Shown: positions 1-5,422 of the stretch, piece after piece | Position numbering within the stretch: the stretch's first letter is position 1 | Layout: each line of letters starts with the position of its first letter | NCBI GenBank assembly: GCA_024404415.1 | Contig: JAKSPX010000074.1 | Coordinates: forward strand, 1-7,202 | From: Clostridia bacterium | GTDB taxonomy: Bacteria > Bacillota > Clostridia > Oscillospirales > QAMX01 | Length of the DNA: 7,202 nucleotides | Direction of reading: 5' to 3' | Translations under genes and position numbers: made by a program | Notes under the pieces: generated by a model | Told to the model about the DNA's origin: nothing | Databases searched by the model: none | Seen by the model: only the letters and a program-made list of their open reading frames with translations

Positions 1-1406
1 CCTTCCGGCATCTTCTTGATGAAGCTGTCCGCGTCGGCGGCGACCGCCACACGCTTGACTTCTTCTTCCGGGAGATCCTCGTCGCCGTAGGCGATGTTGG
101 AGTCGACCGTTTCGGAGAAGAGGAAGACGTCCTGGGTGGCCATGCCGATGCTCTTGCGGAGATAGGCGAGGTCATACTGCCGCACATCGACGCCGTCGAT
201 GAGCACTTCGCCCGACTTGACGTCGAAGAAGCGGCCGATGAGGCTGCCGATGGTGGTCTTGCCGGAGCCGGTAGCGCCCATGATGGCGAGCGTCTGGCCG
301 GGCTGGATGTGGAAGTCGATATCGCGCAGGACGACGTTGTCGTCATAGGCGAAGGAGACGTGGTTGAAGTCGATTCTGCCTTCGAGTCTTTCATCCTTTT
401 TGAACGCGTTTTCGGGGTTGACGATGTTGGACTTGGCGTAGTAGAGCTCCATGACCTTGTTGGCCGAGGTGAGGAAGCGCTCAAAGTCGGAAAGCAGGGC
501 GCCGATGGTGCTCATCGGGCTGGAGATCGCCCACGCAAGGGAGATGTAAATGGAGAGCTGACCGATGGTGAGCTGACCGTGAATGGCAAAGAGACCGCCG
601 AAGAGGATGATGAGGACGGAGAGCGACTGGGAAATGGTCTCGATGAAGGGGTGGATCTTGAGCCATGCAAACGAAGCCTTGAGGTTGGCGTCGCGGTAAA
701 CGGTGTTGTACTTATCGAAGCGGCCGATCTCGTATTCTTCCTTGGCGAAGGCCTTGACCACGCGGTTGGATTCGATGTTCTCCTGAGCGTAGCCGTTGAG
801 CTCGGTCAGGCGGTCACGCGCCGCGCGGAAAAGCGGGCGGGAGATCTTGGCGAACTTGTTGCGCGCGATCATGAAGAGCGGGCTGGTCAGCATGAGGATC
901 AGCGTGAATTTCCAGTTGATGGTGAAGAGATAGATCAGAGCCGCCACGTAAATGACCACCGCGTTGGCAAGCTGGCGAACGACGTTGGTGGAGAAATGGC
1001 GGATGGTATCGAGGTCACCGGTCAGACGGGTCATGAGGTCACCCGAACGGCTCTTGCTGTAATAGCTCATGTCGAGCTCCTGCAGCTTGGAGTAGAGGTG
1101 GGTGCGGAGGGTGAATTTCATACCCTGCGCCGTCTGCTCAAAGAGCACGATGAGCAGATAGGAGCCACCCATGCGGAAATAGTGGATGGCGATCATCAGG
1201 ATGATGAGGGGGATAAGCCTCTCGGGATGTCTGACGATGTTGCCCGCCGCATCCGGCATGCCGACAACGACCTCGTCGATGATCTTACCGGTGATGGACG
1301 GCGTGACGATGACCATGGCAGAAATGATGATCTGCATGACCAGCGCCGTGACATATCGCCCGTAATACCCCTTGAAGTTCTGCCAGATCCATTTGAACGT
1401 ATACAT
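1..1406 (-). CDS. ABC exporter half-transporter (fused membrane and ATPase domains), 3' end cut by window edge
   Basis: At least 468 residues are present; the gene runs off the left edge. The first ~330 residues form the exporter-type membrane domain, with hydrophobic stretches at about 17-35, 62-85, 145-180 and 250-285. The region around residue 130 holds the usual DLMTRLTGDLDTIR segment of multidrug/lipid/peptide exporters. The nucleotide-binding domain follows: Walker A GATGSGKTT at 377-385 and Q-loop MATQD with Gln425. The LSGGQ signature, Walker B and H-loop would lie beyond the window. Family members are about 580 residues, so roughly 110 residues are missing from view. The start ATG at 1406 is preceded by AAGGAAGG, and a sigma-A-type promoter lies just upstream, so it is transcribed separately from the beta-helix gene. 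It acts in the cytoplasmic membrane as a homodimer, or as a heterodimer with a partner outside the window. The substrate cannot be told. Confidence 0.95.
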   Translation of the reverse strand, partial: MYTFKWIWQNFKGYYGRYVTALVMQIIISAMVIVTPSITGKIIDEVVVGMPDAAGNIVRHPERLIPLIILMIAIHYFRMGGSYLLIVLFEQTAQGMKFTLRTHLYSKLQELDMSYYSKSRSGDLMTRLTGDLDTIRHFSTNVVRQLANAVVIYVAALIYLFTINWKFTLILMLTSPLFMIARNKFAKISRPLFRAARDRLTELNGYAQENIESNRVVKAFAKEEYEIGRFDKYNTVYRDANLKASFAWLKIHPFIETISQSLSVLIILFGGLFAIHGQLTIGQLSIYISLAWAISSPMSTIGALLSDFERFLTSANKVMELYYAKSNIVNPENAFKKDERLEGRIDFNHVSFAYDDNVVLRDIDFHIQPGQTLAIMGATGSGKTTIGSLIGRFFDVKSGEVLIDGVDVRQYDLAYLRKSIGMATQDVFLFSETVDSNIAYGDEDLPEEEVKRVAVAADADSFIKKMPE

Positions 1407-1463
1407 AATCCGGCACCTTCCTTTCGCTTTGCAGAGAAAGTCCCTGCGTTTTTCATTTCGTGT

Positions 1464-1492
1464 ATTATAAAGGATTCCTTCGGGAATGACAA
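1464..1492 (-). promoter_or_regulatory. Sigma-A-type promoter of the ABC transporter gene
   Basis: Read on the minus strand, -35 TTGTCA (1492-1487) and -10 TATAAT (1469-1464) are separated by exactly 17 bp. The -10 is a perfect match and the -35 matches five of six. Transcription would start near 1457, giving a leader of about 50 nt before the ATG at 1406. Confidence 0.8.
1474..1487. promoter_or_regulatory. Palindrome between -35 and -10 of the ABC promoter (candidate operator)
   Basis: The palindrome ATTCC-TTCG-GGAAT lies almost wholly in the 17-bp spacer of the ABC gene promoter, touching one base of the -35. This is a classical repressor-operator position, but five-base arms are short and chance is possible. 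As DNA it is perfectly symmetric outside the four central bases. No regulator gene is in the window. Confidence 0.3.
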
Positions 1493-1513
1493 CCCTTTTC
1501 CGGAAAAAAGGGT
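1492..1513. other. 8-bp inverted repeat upstream of the ABC promoter
   Basis: ACCCTTTT (1492-1499) and AAAAGGGT (1506-1513) form a perfect inverted repeat around a six-base centre, sharing one base with the -35 hexamer. Neither strand has a convincing U tract after it, so it is not a good terminator. It may be a second regulator site or the remains of a terminator for the beta-helix transcript. Confidence 0.35.
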
Positions 1514-1565
1514 GACAAAAAGACCTGCACGCTCTCGGTTATTTTGGGCGAAATACCCCACCCGT

Positions 1566-1585
1566 CCGAAAAGCGCGCTTTCCGG
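1566..1585 (-). terminator. Hairpin just after the beta-helix gene, weak terminator candidate
   Basis: On the minus strand, starting seven bases after the beta-helix stop codon, CCGGAAAGC pairs with GCTTTTCGG, allowing one G-U pair. No U run follows it directly. Its position suggests transcript-end processing or weak termination, but the missing U tract keeps confidence low. Confidence 0.3.
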
Positions 1586-1591
1586 GATCCT

Positions 1592-2653
1592 TTATTCCTT
1601 CGGCGTAGCCATGCCGATGTTGTTCTTCACCGAAACGCGGTCGTTTTCACCCATGAGGAGGACGCCGTCCTTTAAGCTTCCGCCCTGCCAGACGTTGTTT
1701 TCAAAGATGGTCGCCACCGAATCCTCGATGCAGGCGACGTAATCGGGGCTCCACACGCCCTTGCCGCCGTCATCTCTTCCGAGGCGGAAGGTGTTTCCGG
1801 TGAAGACCACGTTCTCGCCCTTGATGATGCGGACATGGGAATTGTCCCATTCTTCCTCAAAACCGCCTTCAACGGGCTTGCCGGAGCGGTAGATGATGTT
1901 GCCGGTGGCGGAAATGGCCAGTGCTTCGCCGTCCTTTGCGCCGAGGTAAAGCCCCGGACCGCCGGAGCGGTCGAAATAGTTGCCGGTGAAGTTGCAGCAG
2001 TTGCAGTGCGGGAGGTAGAAGCCCGCCCGGCGGTTCCACTCGACGCGGTTACCGGTGGCGGTGATGGATGCCGCACACGGGCCGCCGACCAGACCGCCCG
2101 CGGCGTTGCCGGAGAACCAGTTATCAATGAGGAAGCCGTCCCAGCCGTCGACATAAAGGCCTGCGCCGCCGTTGTGGCAGAGCATGGAATGTCTCACCGA
2201 GAAGCACCAGATATGCTCCAGTCTCACGCCGTCGCCGGAGAAGCTGCCGATGCGGCATTCGTCGATGGTGGGGGTGTCCTCCTCGCTGCCGCCGTTGTAG
2301 ACCGGCCAGTAAAGCTTCACGCCATGGACGTTTTTGCCGAGCCTGCGCCCGTTCATGCAGAGTCCGCGGATGGCGCAGCCGAAGGCCCCGGTGATGTCGA
2401 TCATGCAGTCGGTCTCGCCGTCTCTCAGGATGAAGGTGGAAGCGCCGTCGCTGCGGAAGCTCCAGCCCGCGTACCCTTCGAGGATGACACCGTTGCCCAT
2501 TCTGAGCTTGCCGGTCAGGTACTTTCCGGGCGGAACGGTGACCACGCCGCGGCATTTCTCCGCGTCGTCCAGCGCGGCTTGAATGGCCGCGGTGGAATCG
2601 GTCACGCCGTCGCCGACGGCGCCGTAGGTCGTGATGTCAAAGACATTTTTCAT
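1592..2653 (-). CDS. Right-handed parallel beta-helix protein, pectate-lyase-3 type N-terminus
   Basis: The protein has 353 residues from the ATG at 2653. The N-terminus carries the hallmark YGAVGDGVTDSTAAIQAAL (about 10-28) followed by VTVPPGKYL, the opening coil of the pectate-lyase-3 / polygalacturonase-like fold. The rest is Gly/Asn-rich rungs such as GDGVRLEHIWCFSVRHSML, NWFSGNAAGG and GNYFDRSGGPGLYLG, consistent with a stack of beta-helix coils. A Cys-rich spot (HCNCC) sits near residue 222. There is no signal peptide, membrane segment or sorting signal, so it is probably cytoplasmic. A GTG nine bases upstream is in frame, but AGAGGTG is placed correctly for the ATG and the GTG lies inside that site. 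Family members act as lyases, hydrolases or epimerases on acidic polysaccharides, but a substrate or activity is not deducible here. It lies 33 bases beyond the aldolase terminator. Confidence 0.85.
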   Translation of the reverse strand: MKNVFDITTYGAVGDGVTDSTAAIQAALDDAEKCRGVVTVPPGKYLTGKLRMGNGVILEGYAGWSFRSDGASTFILRDGETDCMIDITGAFGCAIRGLCMNGRRLGKNVHGVKLYWPVYNGGSEEDTPTIDECRIGSFSGDGVRLEHIWCFSVRHSMLCHNGGAGLYVDGWDGFLIDNWFSGNAAGGLVGGPCAASITATGNRVEWNRRAGFYLPHCNCCNFTGNYFDRSGGPGLYLGAKDGEALAISATGNIIYRSGKPVEGGFEEEWDNSHVRIIKGENVVFTGNTFRLGRDDGGKGVWSPDYVACIEDSVATIFENNVWQGGSLKDGVLLMGENDRVSVKNNIGMATPKE

Positions 2654-2659
2654 GATTTT

Positions 2660-2666
2660 CACCTCT
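2660..2666 (-). promoter_or_regulatory. Ribosome binding site deciding the beta-helix gene start
   Basis: AGAGGTG on the minus strand is six bases before the ATG at 2653. It overlaps the upstream in-frame GTG at 2662, which would itself lack a Shine-Dalgarno sequence at proper distance. The ATG is therefore preferred. Confidence 0.75.
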
Positions 2667-2685
2667 ATGAGATATTATTATCAGC

Positions 2686-2731
2686 AATAAAAAGAGCCGG
2701 AAAGCCGCAGTTTTTCGCGGCTTTGCCGGCT
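2686..2731 (-). terminator. Rho-independent terminator after the aldolase gene
   Basis: On the minus strand, AGCCGG, a bulged C and AAAGCCGC pair with GCGGCTTT and CCGGCT across an eight-base loop. This makes a 14-bp stem with one bulge. CTTTTTATT follows immediately. It starts ten bases after the aldolase stop and is the clear end of the isomerase-kinase-aldolase transcript. The next gene starts 33 bases after the U tract with no convincing promoter between, so beta-helix expression may depend on read-through or on a weak start. Confidence 0.92.
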
Positions 2732-2740
2732 TATGGCGAC

Positions 2741-3577
2741 TTAATCGCAGAGAAGTCCCGAGAACACGCCGATGGCGGTCTTCACATCGGCCTTCATGCC
2801 CTTTTCGGCATCCCACATGACGTCCTGGAACTGCTTATACTCCTTGCCGGAGACGGCAGCGGCGCCCGCGCGGGACATATAGGTATAATAATTGATCTTG
2901 CGCACACCGCGGCGGATGACCTCGCGGTAGTCGGCATGGCTCACGCCGGAGCCGCCGTGCATGACCAGCGGCAGATCGACGAGGCTCTTGATCTTGGAGA
3001 GGCGTTCAAAATCGAGCTTGGGCTCCTTGAGGTAGAAGCCGTGAACGGTGCCGAAGGCGCAGGCCAGCGCGTCGATGCCGGTCTCCTTGACGAATTTTTC
3101 CGCCATGGCGGGGTCGGTGTAGATGGATTCGTCATCCTGTACGCCGCTGGTGCGGGAGCCCATGGAGCCGATCTCGGCTTCCACGGAAGCGCCGGTCTTT
3201 CTGGCCTCTTCGACGGCGGCGATGGTGTTTTTGGTGTTTTCGGCCGGGTCGAGAGCGGAGCCGTCATACATGATGCCGGTGAAGCCGAGCTCGATGCCGC
3301 GCTTGACGTAATCGAGGTCGGTGCCGTGGTCGAGGTGGACGCAGACCGGCACCTTGGCCTTTTCGGCCGCACGGAGCATGATGGGGGCGATCTCATCCAT
3401 GGTGCAGAGGCCGAGCTCCTCGTGGACCTGGGCGTGCATGATGATGACCGGCTGGGAAAGCTCTTCCGCCGCGCCGAGGATGGCGTGGAGGCTGGCAAGG
3501 TTCGGGGTATTGAAGGCGCCGACGGCGATCTTCTTCTCTTCGGCGATCTTCAGGATCTCTTTTAAGGTAACGAGCAT
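2741..3577 (-). CDS. Class II (zinc-dependent) ketose-bisphosphate-type aldolase, FbaA/GatY/KbaY superfamily
   Basis: The 278 residues are the usual length for GatY/KbaY/IolJ-like aldolases. Family landmarks in order are GAFNTPN (20-26), HLDHG (81-85) with the catalytic Asp83 and zinc ligand His84, MYDGSA (103-108), VEAEIGSMG (132-140), GTVHG with zinc ligand His179, and MHGGSG (206-211) with zinc ligand His207 plus phosphate-binding glycines. The phosphate-site strand reads KINYYTYM where classical members have KINVATE-like sequence, which points away from housekeeping fructose-bisphosphate aldolase. The expected reaction is retro-aldol cleavage of a ketose phosphate to dihydroxyacetone phosphate and an aldehyde. 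AAAGGAGA lies seven bases before the ATG. It is the last gene of the sugar operon, 351 bases after the kinase and just before a strong terminator. Aldolase class is certain; the substrate is open. Confidence 0.93.
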   Translation of the reverse strand: MLVTLKEILKIAEEKKIAVGAFNTPNLASLHAILGAAEELSQPVIIMHAQVHEELGLCTMDEIAPIMLRAAEKAKVPVCVHLDHGTDLDYVKRGIELGFTGIMYDGSALDPAENTKNTIAAVEEARKTGASVEAEIGSMGSRTSGVQDDESIYTDPAMAEKFVKETGIDALACAFGTVHGFYLKEPKLDFERLSKIKSLVDLPLVMHGGSGVSHADYREVIRRGVRKINYYTYMSRAGAAAVSGKEYKQFQDVMWDAEKGMKADVKTAIGVFSGLLCD

Positions 3578-3611
3578 GATGCAATCTCCTTTATAAGTCA
3601 GTTTTTGAGAA

Positions 3612-3662
3612 AGTGAGGAGTTAGGAGTGAGGAGTTTTCAGTTTTCAGTATTCAGTTTTCAG
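3612..3662 (+). repeat. Heptamer tandem array, seven units (AGTNNNN)
   Basis: Seven consecutive 7-bp units start with AGT: AGTGAGG, AGTTAGG, AGTGAGG, AGTTTTC, AGTTTTC, AGTATTC, AGTTTTC, then AG. The last 33 bases (3630-3662) recur exactly, inverted, at 7015-7047. The array ends about 20 bases short of the aldolase ribosome binding site (on its upstream side) and abuts the inverted-repeat element that follows. It is non-coding. Confidence 0.9.
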
Positions 3663-3716
3663 GAGAACGCGATTGCGCCATAAGCGATTTAGCGAATAGC
3701 ACAAGCCCGGAAGGCT

Positions 3717-3753
3717 CCCCTTATTTATAAGGGGATGCCGCAGCTTGCTGCGG
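3717..3753. repeat. Two adjacent perfect hairpins inside the element
   Basis: CCCCTTA (3717-3723) pairs with TAAGGGG (3728-3734) over a four-base loop. CCGCAGC (3738-3744) pairs with GCTGCGG (3747-3753) over TT. Each stem is seven perfect base pairs. Neither is followed by a U tract on either strand. Confidence 0.75.
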
Positions 3754-3754
3754 A

Positions 3755-3819
3755 AGGGGTTAGCCGAAGGCTGTGAGCTGTCGCGAAGCGACTGAGGGGT
3801 TAGCCGAAGGCTGTGAGCT
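3755..3819 (+). repeat. 25-bp direct repeat, two copies with 40-bp period
   Basis: Bases 3755-3779 and 3795-3819 are identical (AGGGGTTAGCCGAAGGCTGT, then GAGCT). The 15-base spacer contains a small hairpin, GTCGC-GAA-GCGAC (3780-3792). Within each copy AGCC-GAA-GGCT is itself a short hairpin, so the segment is a row of three small stem-loops. Confidence 0.85.
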
Positions 3820-3855
3820 TGAGGGAATCGTTTCCAAAAGCTTCCTCCCCCTTCC

Positions 3856-3895
3856 ACCGCTTTGCGGTCCCCCTCCCCCCGTAAACAGGGGGAGG
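3856..3895. repeat. Hairpins near the right end of the element
   Basis: ACCGC-TTT-GCGGT (3856-3868) is a five-bp stem. CCTCCCCC (3872-3879) pairs with GGGGGAGG (3888-3895) over eight bases. A second CCTCCCCC at 3844-3851 could compete for the same partner, giving two alternative folds. On the minus strand this is the first structure met after the kinase stop codon, but no U run follows. Confidence 0.65.
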
Positions 3896-3928
3896 CTTCC
3901 CACATTGTGCTATCAGCTGAATCGCTCT

Positions 3929-5422
3929 TTATCTGTGCGCTTTCAAAGCTTCGTAAAGGCCTTTATAGCGCGCGTAGTGTTTCATATAGGCATCGTGGGA
4001 TTCCGCGTTCGGCTCGAAGACTTTTCTGACCTTCGCCATTTTCCCGACCGTCTCGTGAAGATCGGCGTAGATCCCGGCCGAGACGCCCGCGAGAGCGGCC
4101 GTTCCGGCAGCGCCGACCTCGCCGATATCCAGCGCGGTGATCTTCATGCCTAAAATGTCGGCCTTGATCTGCAGCCACGGGTCGGACTTGGCTCCGCCTC
4201 CGGTGGCGCGCAGCTCTTTGATGCCCTTGGCGTAGTCCTTTAATTCCTCGAAATTGAGGAGCATTTCGTAGGAGGTGCCCTCCATCAGCGCCTTATAGAG
4301 CGTGAACTTGGTGGTCTCCAGCGTCATGCCGACCACGGCGGCCTTGGCGTCGTAATCCATATAGGGCGTCGCCGCACCCGCGAAATGCGGCAGAACCAAA
4401 AGTCCCGTCGGCCCCTCCGGCATTTTTGCCGAGAGATCGTCATAGACGTCGGTGCCGCGTTCTTTCGCAAGCGCCTTTTCCGCATCCGCGAAGTTGTCAC
4501 GGAACCACTTGAGCATTGCCCCGCCCGTGAAGGAGAAGGCGTAGCAGGCGTATCCGCCGCCCACGTAGGGAACCAGCGAGTAGCCGCCCGCGTAGTATTT
4601 CTTATCGGTGGGCTTTTCCGGGATGATGACCGGGATGCACTCGACCGTGCCGGTGCCGTCCATGGCCTGCGACTCATCGAACACGCCCGAGCCGATCATG
4701 CCCGCGATCTGATCGTGGAAGCAGGTGACGACGGTGATGTCATAGTCGATGCCGAGGACCTTCCGGACCTTTTCGGTCAGACCGCCCGCGACCTTGCCGG
4801 TCGGGACGGGGGTGGAGAGAAGGGCGGTGTCGATCCCTGCCGCCTGCCAGACCTCTTCGGCCCACGCGAGCTTTTCAATGTCCAGCGCGCCGGTGCGGGC
4901 CGCGAGGGCGTAGTCGATCTGACGGACGCCTGAGAGGGTATAGACGATGAAATCCTGCCCGAGGAGGATCTTTTTACATTTGGCGAAGAGCTCCGGCTCA
5001 TGGCGCTTCCACCACATGATCTTGGAAATGGAATACATCGGGTGAGGCTTGACGCCCGAAAGCAGGGTCAGCTTTTCCTCGCCGACCATTTCCGCAAGCT
5101 CCTTGCATTCCTCCTCCCCTCTCGGGTCGGTATAGAGCATGGAGGGAGCCAGAACCTCGTCGTTTTCATCCAGCATGGCGAAGGTCTCGCCGAAGCTGGT
5201 CACGCCGATGGCGTCGACGTGATGTTCCTTCACCGCGTCGGCAAGCAATGCGAGAACGCCGTCGCGCACTTCGGCGAAATTGATCTCGTGTTTGCCCGCG
5301 GCGTGGGTCGCGTCGTATTCTTTATAATAGGTGGCAAGATTCTTGCCTTCCTCATCAAACAGCGCTATCTTGGCGCCGGTCGTGCCGACGTCCAGACCGC
5401 CGACGATCTTTTTTTCTTTCAT
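3929..5422 (-). CDS. FGGY-family carbohydrate kinase
   Basis: The 497 residues match FGGY kinases, two RNase-H/actin-like domains. The N-terminal ATP-phosphate loop is GLDVGTTGAKIALFD (9-23). The FGGY_N/C junction carries FHDQIAGMIGSG (235-246), where Asp237 is the expected catalytic base, followed by DGTGTVE (255-261). The C-terminal adenosine site is ATGGGAKSDPWLQ (406-418). It transfers phosphate from ATP to a sugar, normally a ketose made by the isomerase before it. Relatives include xylulo-, ribulo-, rhamnulo- and fuculokinases; the glycine-poor CFHDQ segment fits the less characterised YgcE-like branch rather than classical XylB. The start ATG shares its A with the isomerase TGA stop (TGATG), and there is no good Shine-Dalgarno sequence, so translation is probably coupled. 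The stop TAA lies two bases before the repeat element. The family is secure; the substrate is not. Confidence 0.95.
   Translation of the reverse strand: MKEKKIVGGLDVGTTGAKIALFDEEGKNLATYYKEYDATHAAGKHEINFAEVRDGVLALLADAVKEHHVDAIGVTSFGETFAMLDENDEVLAPSMLYTDPRGEEECKELAEMVGEEKLTLLSGVKPHPMYSISKIMWWKRHEPELFAKCKKILLGQDFIVYTLSGVRQIDYALAARTGALDIEKLAWAEEVWQAAGIDTALLSTPVPTGKVAGGLTEKVRKVLGIDYDITVVTCFHDQIAGMIGSGVFDESQAMDGTGTVECIPVIIPEKPTDKKYYAGGYSLVPYVGGGYACYAFSFTGGAMLKWFRDNFADAEKALAKERGTDVYDDLSAKMPEGPTGLLVLPHFAGAATPYMDYDAKAAVVGMTLETTKFTLYKALMEGTSYEMLLNFEELKDYAKGIKELRATGGGAKSDPWLQIKADILGMKITALDIGEVGAAGTAALAGVSAGIYADLHETVGKMAKVRKVFEPNAESHDAYMKHYARYKGLYEALKAHR

Larger units (their letters stand above)
3671..3926. 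mobile_element. MITE-like non-coding element with imperfect terminal inverted repeats
   Basis: The stretch between kinase and aldolase holds no convincing gene. Bases 3683-3720 and 3889-3926 form imperfect inverted repeats: by hand 30 of 38 positions match, the outer 22 at 19 of 22. The left arm begins AGCGATTTAGCGAATAGCAC; the right arm, inverted, begins AGCGATTCAGCTGATAGCAC. Between them lie several strong hairpins and a 40-bp-period direct repeat. The right end is two bases past the kinase stop codon. A related, shorter copy sits at 6905-7011. No transposase is present and I see no clean target-site duplication, so 'MITE-like' describes structure only. In the operon mRNA it could stabilise the upstream part or reduce read-through into the aldolase gene. 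Confidence 0.6.

Noticed and set aside
309..1742. Long plus-strand open frame of 477 codons opposite the ABC transporter and the intergenic region
   Set aside because: It is antisense to a clear ABC exporter, has no recognisable domain, is rich in Asp/Glu/Val/Gly as expected from reversed GC-rich codons, and crosses a promoter and intergenic space.
2667..2700. Promoter for the beta-helix gene
   Set aside because: AT-rich GATAAT/TAATAT sequences occur, but the -35 position falls in the terminator stem with no match to TTGACA.
1835..3565. Plus-strand open frame of 576 codons opposite the beta-helix and aldolase genes
   Set aside because: It is antisense to two well-supported genes and runs through the terminator hairpin; composition is that of a shadow frame.
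3585..3612. Separate promoter for the aldolase just upstream of its ribosome binding site
   Set aside because: A TTATAA-like -10 exists, but there is no acceptable -35 at 16-18 bp and it lies too close to the binding site.
3645..3905. Minus-strand 86-codon frame in the kinase-aldolase gap
   Set aside because: It lies inside the repeat element. A similar peptide (LPGxCYxLNR) at 6886-7095 comes from the same repeats, and neither has a ribosome binding site or protein-like composition.
3612..3926. CRISPR array suggested by the regular repeats
   Set aside because: Units are 7 bp without spacers, or just two 25-bp copies with a short hairpin spacer; there is no series of equal repeats and unique spacers and no cas gene.
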